From Haloplanus litoreus (GTDB lineage: Archaea; Halobacteriota; Halobacteria; Halobacteriales; Haloferacaceae): a stretch of DNA of 64,000 bases. Positions 16,158 through 24,520 of the stretch are shown piece by piece. The translations under genes were made by a program, and so were the position numbers. Every line of letters begins with the position of its first letter. Positions within the stretch are counted from its first letter, which is position 1. The notes under the pieces were generated by a model. That model was not told where the DNA came from and did not search any database. It saw only the letters and a program-made list of their open reading frames with translations. Location: NCBI RefSeq assembly GCF_042677945.1, contig NZ_JBHUDN010000012.1; one strand, written 5' to 3'.

Positions 16158-17498
16158 ATGGTAGATCTGGTCTCCATCGGAGGGCTGCTTCTCGCGTTCT
16201 TTCTCGTCATCATGAACGGAATCTTCGTGGCTGCGGAGTTCGCGTTCGTCAAAGTCCGGCCCACGCGGGTGAGTGGGCTCGTCGACCGAGGGAAACCGGG
16301 AGCGGCACTCGTACAGGACGTCATCGAGAATCTGGACGACTATCTGGCAGTCAGCCAGCTCGGTATCACGCTCTCCTCGCTCGGCCTCGGCTGGATCGGC
16401 GAACCGGCCGTGGCGGCACTCATCGAACCCATCCTCGGGCAGTTCCTTCCTGCGGGAACGGTCCATCTCGTCGCGTTCGTCCTCGGATTTGGCTTCATCA
16501 CGTTCCTCCACGTGGTGTTCGGCGAACTCGCGCCGAAGACGTTCGCCATTCAGGAGGCCGAACGTATCGCGCTTCTCGTCGCCCCGCTCATGAAATTCTT
16601 CTACTACGTGTTCGTGCCCGGTATCATCGTCTTCAACGGAACTGCCAACTACTTCACCCGTCTGGCCGGCGTCTCGCCGGCATCCGAAAGTGAGGAGACA
16701 CACTCCGAAGAGGAGATCCGGATGATCCTCACGCGGTCCGAAGAGACGGGCCACATCGACCTCGACGAGGTCGAGATGATCGAGAGCGTCTTCGAACTCG
16801 GGGACACCATCGCCCGCGAGGTCATGATTCCGCGCCCGGACGTCGAAACCGTCCCTGCCTCGATGTCGCTCTCGGAACTCCAGTCGGTCGCCGCGACGGG
16901 AACCTACACGCGCTATCTCGTGCTCGACGAGGAGGGAAACCAGCCACTCGGGTTCGTCCACGCCAAGGACATCCTGCGAGCGAGCCAAACCGAGACGGAG
17001 GCCGATCAGGAGGTCACTGCGCGCGAAATCGCGCGACCGGTCCTTACGGTCCCGGAAACGCGTCGGATCGACGCGATCCTCGCCGACTTTCAGAAGCGTG
17101 GGGAAGGCCAGATGGCCGTCGTCGTCGACGAGTGGGGCGTCTTCGAGGGTATCGTGACCATCGAGGACGTCCTCGAAGAGATCGTGGGCGACATTCAGGA
17201 CGAGTTCGATACCGCAGCGCAGGAGCCGTCAATCGAGAAGCGAGACGACGGAGCGTACCTCGTCGACGGCGGGGTCCCCGTTCAGGACGTGAACGATCGG
17301 CTCGACACTCGCTTCGAGAGCGGCGACGTCGAGACGATCGGTGGCCTGATTTTCAGTCGTCTCGGTAGAGTTCCCGAAGTGGACGATCAGATCGAAGCGA
17401 ACGGGTACGTCCTTCAGGTCGAGGCCGTCGACAATTCCCGAATCGAACGGCTCGTGATTCGAGCGGCAGGGGAACCCGGAGAGATGGACGACACGTAG
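16158..17498 (+). CDS. CNNM/CorC (hemolysin C) family membrane protein with CBS pair
   Basis: This 446-residue protein has an N-terminal CNNM/DUF21 membrane domain (about residues 1-190; four hydrophobic helices, with VIMNGIFVAAEFAFVKVRPTR and ITLSSLGLGWIGEPAVA), a CBS-domain pair (about 205-335; VMIPRPDVETVPASMSLSEL; VVDEWGVFEGIVTIEDVLEEI), and the C-terminal CorC_HlyC domain (about 350-435; VDGGVPVQDVNDRL). CNNM/CorC proteins export or regulate Mg2+, with nucleotide-sensing CBS domains. Start ATG 16158 is near the beginning of the first helix. Confidence 0.9.
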   Translation: MVDLVSIGGLLLAFFLVIMNGIFVAAEFAFVKVRPTRVSGLVDRGKPGAALVQDVIENLDDYLAVSQLGITLSSLGLGWIGEPAVAALIEPILGQFLPAGTVHLVAFVLGFGFITFLHVVFGELAPKTFAIQEAERIALLVAPLMKFFYYVFVPGIIVFNGTANYFTRLAGVSPASESEETHSEEEIRMILTRSEETGHIDLDEVEMIESVFELGDTIAREVMIPRPDVETVPASMSLSELQSVAATGTYTRYLVLDEEGNQPLGFVHAKDILRASQTETEADQEVTAREIARPVLTVPETRRIDAILADFQKRGEGQMAVVVDEWGVFEGIVTIEDVLEEIVGDIQDEFDTAAQEPSIEKRDDGAYLVDGGVPVQDVNDRLDTRFESGDVETIGGLIFSRLGRVPEVDDQIEANGYVLQVEAVDNSRIERLVIRAAGEPGEMDDT

Positions 17499-17759
17499 GC
17501 GGGTCGCAACCACTCCTCGCTCCCTTCCCCCGTCGCTCGGACCGGACCGGGCGGCGGTTCTCCGTGTCGGCCGGCGTTTCGGGCGGCCCCCGGTCCGTCC
17601 GCACGACGTCGACGAGCGTCCGCACCCCGTGACGGTGCGTCGGTATCGGCGGTCCGAGAGGACGTGGTCGTTCGCTCCCCGATTCGGTGTCCACTCGCCC
17701 CGTCCAGTGGGGCGGAATAGCCGGGGACGCCCACGCCGGGGCGGCGGCGTTTCGGCCCG

Positions 17760-18749
17760 CTACTGCCCCGGAAACAACAGCAGCCGACCCGCCACGAAGA
17801 CGAAGTACAGCCCCAGCATGTAGCCCCCTTCCGTTCGCGTGAACGCCCCCTCCCGCCAGTACAACACCCAGCCGAGCAGTCCGAGGCCGGCGACTAACTT
17901 GAACGGAAGGTCCCAGCGGACGACGGCCGGCGGGACGGCGTACGTCGAGAGGGCACCGCCGAGGCCGATGCCGACGAGCGGATTGACGATGTTGCTTCCG
18001 ATGAGGGTTCCGAGCGCGACGTGTGGCGACCGTCGGCGGATAGCGTCCATCACGGCCGTCAGCTCCGGCAACGCGGCGGCCACGCCGACGGTCACGATAC
18101 CGACCATGGACCCACCGAGGGCGAGTGCTCCGACGATCACCTCCACGACCGACAGCATGAGTGAGGCGGAGAGCAAGACGAGGACGAGCAACCCCGTGGC
18201 AACCACGGCGTCTCGGCGAGGATTTTCACTCGGGGCTTCTCGGAGCGACTGGGTGCGTTCCCGAAAGGTGAGTATCGCTCCGACGTACGCCAGGTAGAGC
18301 CCCAGTAAGAGGACTCCATCGAGCCGACTGATCGTCCCGTCCCAGGCGAGCAGCATCGTCGCACCGATCGCGCCCAGCATCGGCAGATAGCTCTCGTAGA
18401 CGAACGCCCGGGAGACGTGAACCGTTCCGTACCCGATGAGCAGCACGCCGACGAGGAGGAACTGCTGGACGGTCGAGGAGCCAGTGTTGCCGCCGATGAC
18501 GACGGCCGAGGTAACCTGGTAGTCGAGGACGCCGGAGAGGATTCCGAGCGACGCGATCAGGTGGGAGCTGAGCTCCGGTAGACTCGTTCCCAACGCGAGG
18601 ACGGTCATCCCGACGAGAACTTCGTCGACGTCGTAGTACTCGGCGAGCGCCAGCAGCCGACCGATAGCTCGACTCGCCGCAGTCACGAGCGTGTACAACG
18701 CGACCGCCCCGATGGAAACCTGTGTCAGCAAGCCGCTCGAGACGGACAT
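17760..18749 (-). CDS. Sodium/calcium exchanger (CaCA family)
   Basis: This 329-residue membrane antiporter has two inverted alpha repeats: LALGTSLPELSSHLIAS with VVIGGNTGSS (about residues 50-100) and AALPELTAVMDAIRR with LGTLIGSNIVNP (about residues 225-265). The Glu in each PEL and the polar residues of each GN/GSN motif form the ion site. About ten membrane helices are predicted. The gene starts one base after the upstream zinc-finger gene ends, so they are cotranscribed. The transported ion (Ca2+ or another cation) is unproven. Confidence 0.85.
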   Translation of the reverse strand: MSVSSGLLTQVSIGAVALYTLVTAASRAIGRLLALAEYYDVDEVLVGMTVLALGTSLPELSSHLIASLGILSGVLDYQVTSAVVIGGNTGSSTVQQFLLVGVLLIGYGTVHVSRAFVYESYLPMLGAIGATMLLAWDGTISRLDGVLLLGLYLAYVGAILTFRERTQSLREAPSENPRRDAVVATGLLVLVLLSASLMLSVVEVIVGALALGGSMVGIVTVGVAAALPELTAVMDAIRRRSPHVALGTLIGSNIVNPLVGIGLGGALSTYAVPPAVVRWDLPFKLVAGLGLLGWVLYWREGAFTRTEGGYMLGLYFVFVAGRLLLFPGQ

Positions 18750-18750
18750 C

Positions 18751-18924
18751 TTAGCGCTCGGCCAGCCACGTGTCGCTCCAGTCTCGCTCGTAGTCGGGGT
18801 CGAACGGTTCGAGGGTCCAGATCGGACAGCTCTCGCACTCCCAGACCCTGTAGACTCCTCCGTCTCGGATCACGACCCCGACGGACGCCCAGACGTGGGT
18901 CTCGCAGGTCGGATCCTTGGACAT
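18751..18924 (-). CDS. Small Cys-containing protein upstream of exchanger
   Basis: This 57-residue protein starts at ATG 18922-18924 (MSKDPTCETHVWASVG). It carries a CETH motif, then CESC about 25 residues later, giving a possible CxxH/CxxC zinc site, followed by an acidic C-terminus (DPDYERDWSDTW). The start is placed here because the longer upstream frame crosses the promoter region of the divergent glutaredoxin gene. It is probably cotranscribed with the exchanger; function unknown. Confidence 0.6.
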   Translation of the reverse strand: MSKDPTCETHVWASVGVVIRDGGVYRVWECESCPIWTLEPFDPDYERDWSDTWLAER

Positions 18925-19018
18925 GCGTGAACCCACGGACGATTGCTGCCCGAAAAAAGCTTTCCTCGGTCCACTCCGTCGGGCCAAGCTACTTGCCCGC
19001 GGCGACCGAACGGGGGGT

Positions 19019-19258
19019 ATGTCGATCACGCTCTACGCGCTCGACGGCTGTCCACACTGCGAGAAGGTCCACGACGCCCTCGCGGCCAACGACGTCGAGT
19101 ACGAGACGGTCTGGGTCGAGGCGTTACACTCCGGGCGGAACGAGGTCAAGCGGATCAGCGGTCAGCGCGCGGTCCCCGTGCTCGTCGACGACGAACACGG
19201 CGTCACCATGCCCGAGAGTATCAACATCCTGCAGTACGTGGAGCGGACGCTCGCATGA
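19019..19258 (+). CDS. Glutaredoxin family protein
   Basis: This 79-residue thioredoxin-fold protein has the dithiol motif CPHC at residues 11-14 (ALDGCPHCEKV), the cis-Pro in RAVPVLVDD, and a C-terminal ESINILQYV helix. ATG 19019 follows a GGGGGGT stretch. It would reduce disulfides; haloarchaea use gamma-glutamylcysteine rather than glutathione. Its stop overlaps the start of the adenosyltransferase gene by four bases, so they form an operon. Confidence 0.88.
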   Translation: MSITLYALDGCPHCEKVHDALAANDVEYETVWVEALHSGRNEVKRISGQRAVPVLVDDEHGVTMPESINILQYVERTLA

Positions 19259-19788
19259 AGATCTACACCGGGCGCGGCGACGAGGGCATGACCGACCTCC
19301 GGAACATGTCCCGCGTCTCGAAGACCAGTCCCCGGATCGAGGCCTACGGCACCGTCGACGAGGCGAACGCGCTCCTCGGGACGATCCGACCCACGGGCTA
19401 CGACGACGTCGACGACTCCCTCGAACGGATCCAGAACCACCTCCACATCGTCCAGGCGGATTTCGCGAACCCCGAGCCGGAGGACGACGACCCCGTCGTC
19501 CGCGAGGCGCACGTCGACGAACTGGAAGACTGGATCGACGAGGCCGACGACGAACTCGACCCGCTGGAGTCGTTCGTCCTCCCGACCGGGAGCGAGGCCG
19601 GTGCTGCCCTCCATCACGCCCGAACCGTCGTCCGCCGGGCCGAACGGCGGGCGGTGGATCTCGCCGGTACCGATCCCGTCAACGCCGAGGCCATCGCCTA
19701 CCTCAACCGGCTCTCGGACGCGCTCTTTACCTTCGCCCGCCTCGTGAACCGACGCGACGGCGTCCGCGAGGACCGACCGACGTACTGA
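19255..19788 (+). CDS. Cob(I)alamin adenosyltransferase, PduO type
   Basis: This is a 177-residue protein. The N-terminal TGRGDEGMTDL (residues 5-15) is the PduO-type ATP-binding signature, and RIEAYGTVDEANALLG and a C-terminal AIAYLNRLSDALFTFAR-like helix complete the family pattern. It transfers the adenosyl group of ATP to Co(I) corrinoid, the final activation in adenosylcobalamin synthesis or salvage. ATGA overlap with the glutaredoxin gene suggests coupled translation and perhaps a supply of reducing power; the latter is inference. Confidence 0.92.
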   Translation: MKIYTGRGDEGMTDLRNMSRVSKTSPRIEAYGTVDEANALLGTIRPTGYDDVDDSLERIQNHLHIVQADFANPEPEDDDPVVREAHVDELEDWIDEADDELDPLESFVLPTGSEAGAALHHARTVVRRAERRAVDLAGTDPVNAEAIAYLNRLSDALFTFARLVNRRDGVREDRPTY

Positions 19789-19841
19789 ACCGAAGAGAGT
19801 CGGATGCGGGCGGGCGATCACGCTGCCGTTCGCCCACAAGA

Positions 19842-19851
19842 GATATATCTG
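19842..19851 (+). promoter_or_regulatory. TATA box of the DUF7553-like gene
   Basis: AGATATATCT, itself a perfect palindrome, is centred 25 bp before ATG 19872, as for a leaderless transcript. Confidence 0.6.
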
Positions 19852-19871
19852 TCGTCCACGTTTGGTCATAT

Positions 19872-20138
19872 ATGAACAAGCACTTCGAAGACGCGCTGTA
19901 CTACATGGGACGGGCCGGCGAACACGCGAAAGAGGGCGTGATGGAAGAACTCGACCCGCTCGAAGAGCGGTTCCGCGAACTCACTGGCAAGGAACAGGAG
20001 CCGGAGCCCTCGCGACTGGAGAAACTGCAGGACGACCTGCAGGAACTGGAGACCCGCGCCGAGGGTGAGGCGAAGACGGCCATCGAGGACGCCCGCGAGC
20101 GGATCCGACGCTATCGCGGCGAGGAGTCGTCCGAGTAA
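19872..20138 (+). CDS. Small helical acidic protein (DUF7553-like)
   Basis: This 88-residue, highly charged, all-helical protein begins MNKHFEDALYYMGRAGEHAKEG. A probable coiled coil spans residues about 48-85 (LEKLQDDLQELETRAEGEAK onward). It resembles the small haloarchaeal family DUF7553; function unknown. It lies immediately upstream of tRNA-Val. Confidence 0.65.
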   Translation: MNKHFEDALYYMGRAGEHAKEGVMEELDPLEERFRELTGKEQEPEPSRLEKLQDDLQELETRAEGEAKTAIEDARERIRRYRGEESSE

Positions 20139-20180
20139 GACAACCCTTAAGTCGGCGTCACCAGTATCGACGTACTGCGA

Positions 20181-20255
20181 GGGTTGGTGGTCTAGTCCGG
20201 TTATGACGGCTCCTTCACACGGAGCAGGTCGGCAGTTCGAATCTGCCCCAACCCA
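20181..20255 (+). tRNA. tRNA-Val (anticodon CAC)
   Basis: This is a 75-nt cloverleaf: acceptor stem GGGTTGG pairs with CCAACCC (20248-20254), discriminator A at 20255; anticodon stem GCTCC/GGAGC encloses TTCACAC with anticodon CAC; T-arm GGCAG-TTCGAAT-CTGCC. No intron, and CCA is not encoded. A broken second copy of its 3' half lies just downstream. Confidence 0.97.
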
Positions 20256-20278
20256 TTCGTTTTGCTGACGGGTTCGAC

Positions 20279-20364
20279 GGAGCAGGTCGGCATTCCCGGC
20301 GAGCGGAGCGAGGTGGGAAGCAGCGGACGACCGAAGGGAGTCCGCCAGCGTTCGAATCTGCCCC
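20279..20364 (+). repeat. Interrupted duplicate of the tRNA-Val 3' half
   Basis: GGAGCAGGTCGGCA (20279-20292) and GTTCGAATCTGCCCC (20350-20364) repeat the tRNA 3' half at 20221-20249, but are split by 57 bp (20293-20349). The flank after each copy also matches (TCGTTTT-n-n-CGACG). The inserted 57 bp can fold as TTCCC...GGGAA and GCGGAC...GTCCGC hairpins. It looks like an attachment-site scar or a tandem duplication that then took an insertion. Confidence 0.7.
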
Positions 20365-20545
20365 CCACTCGTTTTCCCGACGTTCCTGAAGGACCGGGAA
20401 CTACTGTTTTAGCGGTTATCGCGGGTATTTCGTCGTTTTTCACTCGGATGTTCCACGGCGGATTCGACCCGGAGTCCGGTTCGGTGCAGTCCAGTACCGC
20501 GGTTTACGGCTGTCTCTTTATGTTGGATTGGCCACTACGCGGGAT

Positions 20546-21388
20546 ATGGGCCGCGACGCATCCGCTCCTGACCGACGGGATCTTCGTGAATTAGTTCAGT
20601 TCTACCTTTTGGATCACAGGACGGTGTTAGGGAAGCTAATCGACATCTCCCTGTTGGGACTGAATCTGGTGTTCGTTGGCGTTTTCGTCGTCGAAACGTA
20701 CCCGGTTGCCGCCGATTTTCGGCCCTTCCTTTGGAACCTCGAAGTCGCTATCGCCCTCGTTTTCGCCGTGGAATATCTCTCTCGCTTGTACGGTGCGCCC
20801 GACCGGACGGCAGAATTTTTTAACGGATACACCATGGTTGATCTGATTGCAATTTTACCGACGCTCTTGGTATTCGTGTTTCCGATCTCAATTAGCGCGT
20901 TGCAGATCGGCTTTCTACGTTCGATTCGGATCATCCGTGTGCTGCGGTTCTACCGATTCACCGAGGATGCCGAGTTCTTCTTTGGAACCGTTACGGACAA
21001 TACCTTACGCGCCGGGAAACTCCTGTTGACGATCCTGGTTCTCCTGTTCATCTCTGCCGGGGTGTTCTATAGTGTAGAACGAGCGGCGAATCCCGACGTT
21101 ATGACGTTCGGTGACGCGTTCTATTACGCCGTGATAACGCTATCGACGACCGGATTTGGCGATATCATCCCGGTCACGACCGCTGGCAGGTGGGCGACGG
21201 TCGGATCGATACTGGCCGCCATCATCGTCATCCCGCGACAGGCAAGTACGTTCGTCAGGGAGTGGACATCCAAGGGGAAAATCAACGTCACGTGTTCTCA
21301 CTGTGGGTTGGAATATCACGATCCGGACGCATCACACTGCAAGGCCTGCGGGCACGTCATCTATCAAGAGATCGACTCCAGGGAGTAA
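20546..21388 (+). CDS. Voltage-gated potassium channel-like protein with C-terminal zinc ribbon
   Basis: This 280-residue protein starts at ATG 20546; a TTG six codons earlier is also possible. Six membrane helices are predicted. S4 carries the charge ladder RSIRIIRVLRFYR (about residues 128-140). The pore loop has STTGFGDIIP where K+ channels have T-V-G-Y-G-D. The C-terminus adds CSHCGLEY and CKACG, a zinc ribbon. Codons are clearly more AT-rich than in neighbours (for example 20815-20880), and the gene sits beside a broken tRNA copy, suggesting horizontal acquisition. Confidence 0.8.
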   Translation: MGRDASAPDRRDLRELVQFYLLDHRTVLGKLIDISLLGLNLVFVGVFVVETYPVAADFRPFLWNLEVAIALVFAVEYLSRLYGAPDRTAEFFNGYTMVDLIAILPTLLVFVFPISISALQIGFLRSIRIIRVLRFYRFTEDAEFFFGTVTDNTLRAGKLLLTILVLLFISAGVFYSVERAANPDVMTFGDAFYYAVITLSTTGFGDIIPVTTAGRWATVGSILAAIIVIPRQASTFVREWTSKGKINVTCSHCGLEYHDPDASHCKACGHVIYQEIDSRE

Positions 21389-21569
21389 GGCGCCATCCCG
21401 CGCGTCGAGAGCGCCACCGGAGGGCCTTCCAGCCACCGGAGGTATCGATGTCTCGGTGCGTGCGGAATCGGGTCACGTACTCGCTGACCGCGTTTGCGAG
21501 GGCGCCCTCGGATACCCCCGCAGTAACGAACGCCTCAGCGGTGTAGCCGCCCCTCCACGTGTCACTCAT
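21357..21569 (-). CDS. Possible small protein in disturbed region
   Basis: This open frame of 70 codons (ATG 21567-21569) encodes MSDTWRGGYTAEAFV then SEGALANAVSEYVTRFRTH and a basic tail. Third codon positions are GC-rich in this frame, as in real local genes, but it overlaps the channel gene's 3' end by 32 bp, has no clear ribosome site and no recognised relatives. It may be a fragment. Confidence 0.25.
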   Translation of the reverse strand: MSDTWRGGYTAEAFVTAGVSEGALANAVSEYVTRFRTHRDIDTSGGWKALRWRSRRAGWRLTPWSRSLDR

Positions 21570-21601
21570 CGCATCGTTCGTGTCCGGACCCGAGACGGCG
21601 A

Positions 21602-21783
21602 GCCCCGGCATATCGCGGAGACGTCCGCGACAACGTCATCCTCACGAGCGCCGGGCGACCGGACGGCGTGGTCGTCGGCGGCGACTCGGATACCGCAACG
21701 ACGGCCGAGCGGGACCTCCTCGGTGGACGCTGGGACACGGCGAACGGTCCGATCGGACTCCTCGGTCGCGCTGGGGGAGGTAG
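21602..21783 (+). pseudogene. Possible decayed coding fragment
   Basis: The plus-strand frame at 21602 reads protein-like (YRGDVRDNVILTSAG, DGVVVGGDSDTATTAERDLL, GRWDTANGPIGLLG) with strong third-position GC. It lacks a start codon and runs into the antisense of the next gene. The segment may be the remnant of an extracellular protein gene disrupted by insertion of the neighbouring material. Nothing else is seen in 21389-21800. Confidence 0.25.
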
Positions 21784-21800
21784 TGGTGGTGGCGGACGTC

Positions 21801-22424
21801 TCACCCTGCCCGCATCCACAGGTCCCGTCCGATGGTCACGACGGCGGCGGCCACCGGCGCCGCGACCGGGAGGGACCCAGCGACGTCGTCGCCGACGCCG
21901 AGCGCGATGCTCGCGACGACGAGGATGGGGAGCACCGGCGCGCCGGCCACGGCGGTCCCGAGGAGCGGGCGCTCGCCCCGCAGGTAGCCGACACCCCACG
22001 CGAGGAGCCCCGGCACGAGGAGCACGAGCGCGAGTAGGGCGAGCGCGGCGCCGAGCAACGTGTTGAGCGTGTTCGTCGGATCGCTCGTGCCGTCCCCGGC
22101 GGTCACGAGGAGGACGGTGGCGAGGGTGCCGACGCCGGCGCCGATCAGCGCCACGACGGCGGTCCAGCGCTGCCAGCGTGCCATCCGCTCCCGGTCGCGC
22201 TGGAACAGGGAGAGCAACCCGATAAGTACCAGGAAGACGGCGACGAGCGAGAGGGTAGGGACGATGGTGCGCTCGATCCACAGGGCGCTGAACCGCGGCG
22301 GATCGAAGACGTAGGAGTCGGTGGGCATCGGTCCGAACCACCGCGTCGGAATCGCGGCGGCGAGGACGAGGAGGCCACCGAGGGTCGTCAGGGCACCGAC
22401 GAACCGACGGCCGGGGGTCAACAC
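21801..22424 (-). CDS. Membrane protein, function unknown
   Basis: This 207-residue protein has five or six membrane helices. I chose GTG 22422-22424: it follows a GGAGGT Shine-Dalgarno within the end of the upstream gene, and the first helix (FVGALTTLGGLLVLAAAIP) starts just after it. A conserved-looking loop (FGPMPTDSYVFDPPRFSALWIER) follows helix 1 and probably faces outside. The start lies two bases after the stop of the propeller lipoprotein gene, so the two proteins are likely cotranscribed partners at the membrane. Confidence 0.65.
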   Translation of the reverse strand: MLTPGRRFVGALTTLGGLLVLAAAIPTRWFGPMPTDSYVFDPPRFSALWIERTIVPTLSLVAVFLVLIGLLSLFQRDRERMARWQRWTAVVALIGAGVGTLATVLLVTAGDGTSDPTNTLNTLLGAALALLALVLLVPGLLAWGVGYLRGERPLLGTAVAGAPVLPILVVASIALGVGDDVAGSLPVAAPVAAAVVTIGRDLWMRAG

Positions 22425-22426
22425 GG

Positions 22427-23680
22427 TCAGGCACCTCCGAACGCCACGACCGTTCCGAGACGGGTCGCCGTCACGACGCCGCCGTCGAGGACGGCCGGGG
22501 ACACGACCCGTTCGGTGCTTCGAAAGCCCCACGTGGCCTCGCCGAAGCGAGCGGTGAAGGCGAGCAGTCGGGCGGACCTCGATCCCTCGCCCGCTCCGGA
22601 CCGGAGGGCGAAGGCGTGGTCACCGGCCGCGGCGGTGACCGCCCCCTCCCCGACGTAGGAACACCAGCGGGGTTCGGGGGCGCCGTCGCCGGTCCGGTCG
22701 AGGGCGAACGTCGCGTCGCCGGCCTCGCGGGGTCGTTCGACCGCGTACACCGTCTCGGGCGTGACGACCGGCGTCGAGTAGGTGCGGCCGCCACCCCGGT
22801 CGACGGCGAACCGCTCCGTCCCGTCGTCGAGGCCGACGCCGACGACGCCCTCGTACGCGCCGAGATAGACGGTGCCGTCGGCGACGACGGGGTCTGATTC
22901 CGGACGGACGTCAGACGACCACCGCTTCTCGCCCGTCGCTGCGTCCACACCCTGCAGTTCCTCACCCGCGACGACGACGGTGCCGTCGGCCACCGCCGGC
23001 AGGGGACCGCCGTTCGTGGCCGCGACCCACCGCTCGCTCCCGTCGGCGGCGTCGAGGGCGACCAGTTCGCCGCCGGCGGGGACGAACACCGCGCCGTCGG
23101 CGACGGTCGGCGGGCCGGTCGGGTCGATGTCGGCGGTCCGCCACCGGACCACCCCGTCGTCGGCCCGGAGGGCGGCGACGCCGTTCGTGGTCGACAGGTA
23201 GGCCGTCCCGTCGTCGAGTACCGGCGGCGCGAGTTCGGCGCCGGCTCTCGCGTCGGCGCCGGCCGTCGTCGGCGAGAGGTCGGCGTTCCGCCACTGTTCC
23301 GTCCCGTCCCGGAGCGAGAGTGCGAACGCACCGGCGCCGGTGGTGAGGAAGACCCGGCCCTCGGCGACGGTCGGTGCGCTCACGTCGGTGCCGGCGTCGT
23401 CGACGTCGGGGGTGGGGAGGGTGGTTCGCCAGCGGAGCGTCGGCGAGTCGGTCGGTGGCCGCCTGGACGGGGCGTAACCGGTGTTCGCGGGGTCGAATCG
23501 CGGTGCGGGCCAGGCTCCGCCGGGGAGGGTGTCGAATCCCCGACCGGCCTCACCCGTGCCGAACGTCGTCGACGGTTCGGGTGGCTCGCCGTCGGGACAC
23601 GACGACGAACAGCCGCCGAGTCCGGCGACGGCCCCGGACGCGAGCGTCCCGAGAAACGTCCTGCGGTCGATGGAGGGCAT
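22427..23680 (-). CDS. PQQ-like beta-propeller lipoprotein, Tat-exported
   Basis: This 417-residue protein has an N-terminal twin-arginine signal with lipobox: DRRTFLGTLASGAVAGLGGC, the Cys at about residue 24 being the lipid anchor. The mature part has at least six PQQ-type blades with the repeating logic VADGTVYLGA...LDDGTERF or ALDAADGSERW. These propellers fold outside the cell; without the catalytic residues of PQQ dehydrogenases the role is probably scaffold or binding. It is cotranscribed with the membrane protein at 21801-22424. Confidence 0.85.
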   Translation of the reverse strand: MPSIDRRTFLGTLASGAVAGLGGCSSSCPDGEPPEPSTTFGTGEAGRGFDTLPGGAWPAPRFDPANTGYAPSRRPPTDSPTLRWRTTLPTPDVDDAGTDVSAPTVAEGRVFLTTGAGAFALSLRDGTEQWRNADLSPTTAGADARAGAELAPPVLDDGTAYLSTTNGVAALRADDGVVRWRTADIDPTGPPTVADGAVFVPAGGELVALDAADGSERWVAATNGGPLPAVADGTVVVAGEELQGVDAATGEKRWSSDVRPESDPVVADGTVYLGAYEGVVGVGLDDGTERFAVDRGGGRTYSTPVVTPETVYAVERPREAGDATFALDRTGDGAPEPRWCSYVGEGAVTAAAGDHAFALRSGAGEGSRSARLLAFTARFGEATWGFRSTERVVSPAVLDGGVVTATRLGTVVAFGGA

Positions 23681-23772
23681 CGACTACCGCTTGTGACACC
23701 TCCGTGAAAGGTGTCCCGGATCGCGTCGATCCGGGAACGAAGAGTTACCACCCAGCGGGTTCGTTCGTGCGT

Positions 23773-24468
23773 ATGGCTATCGACCTCGAACGGCTCGTCC
23801 GCTACCCAGCGAACGACGACGACTGGGTCAGGACTCTCCTCGTCGGCGGACTGTTGACGGCGTTGTCGGTGTTGATCGTGCCCGCCTTCCTCCTGTACGG
23901 CTACCTCCTCCGCGTCCTTCGGGAGGGGATGGTCGAGGGGGAGGAACCACCCGGGTTCGACGACTGGGGGGTGCTCCTGCGCGACGGCGTGGTCGCCTTC
24001 CTCATCGTCCTCGTCTACCAGTTCGTCCCCCTACTCGTGGCGGCGCTGACCGTCGGCGGATCGGTGCTGGCCATCCTCACCGGGTCGGACGTCGGCGTGG
24101 GCGTCGGTCTGTTCGGACTCCTCGCGGGCCTCGCGCTCTCGGCGGTCCTCGCCCTGATCTTCGGTTACGTCACCCTGATCGGCGTCGCCAACTACGCTCA
24201 CGAAGGCGAGGTGGGTGCAGCGTTCGACACCACGGTCCTTCGGGCCGTCGCCCTCGACGGCGCCTACGCCGTCCCGTGGCTCTACGGCGTTTCCCTCCTC
24301 CTCGTGGCGAACGTCGTGGCGGGACTCCTCGGCTTCGTGCCCGTCGTCGGGGTGTTCGTCGTCTTCTACGCACAGGTCGCGGCGGCCTGGATCTGGGGGA
24401 AGGGGTTCGCGGACGCGATGGGTCTCGACGACGGGGCGGCCGAGGGGACGCCGGCAGCGGTCGTGTGA
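23773..24468 (+). CDS. DUF4013 family membrane protein
   Basis: This is a 231-residue membrane protein starting at ATG 23773. It has the DUF4013 layout: an N-terminal DDDWVRTLLVGGLLTAL, the LLYGYLLRVLREGMVEGEEPPGFDDWG loop, and several hydrophobic helices, ending KGFADAMGLDD. A paralogue is encoded at 41814-42518 with the same PxFDDWG loop. Function unknown. It precedes the DUF63 gene by 52 bp. Confidence 0.85.
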   Translation: MAIDLERLVRYPANDDDWVRTLLVGGLLTALSVLIVPAFLLYGYLLRVLREGMVEGEEPPGFDDWGVLLRDGVVAFLIVLVYQFVPLLVAALTVGGSVLAILTGSDVGVGVGLFGLLAGLALSAVLALIFGYVTLIGVANYAHEGEVGAAFDTTVLRAVALDGAYAVPWLYGVSLLLVANVVAGLLGFVPVVGVFVVFYAQVAAAWIWGKGFADAMGLDDGAAEGTPAAVV

Positions 24469-24520
24469 GTCCAGCACCGACAACCACAACTCTGAAACGC
24501 GGTGCCGTCGGGGTTTTCGT

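Noticed and set aside
20528..20545. TTG start for the channel gene
   Set aside because: The TTG lies next to the TATA-like TTTATG and leaves almost no leader spacing; ATG 20546 fits better, though six extra residues cannot be excluded.
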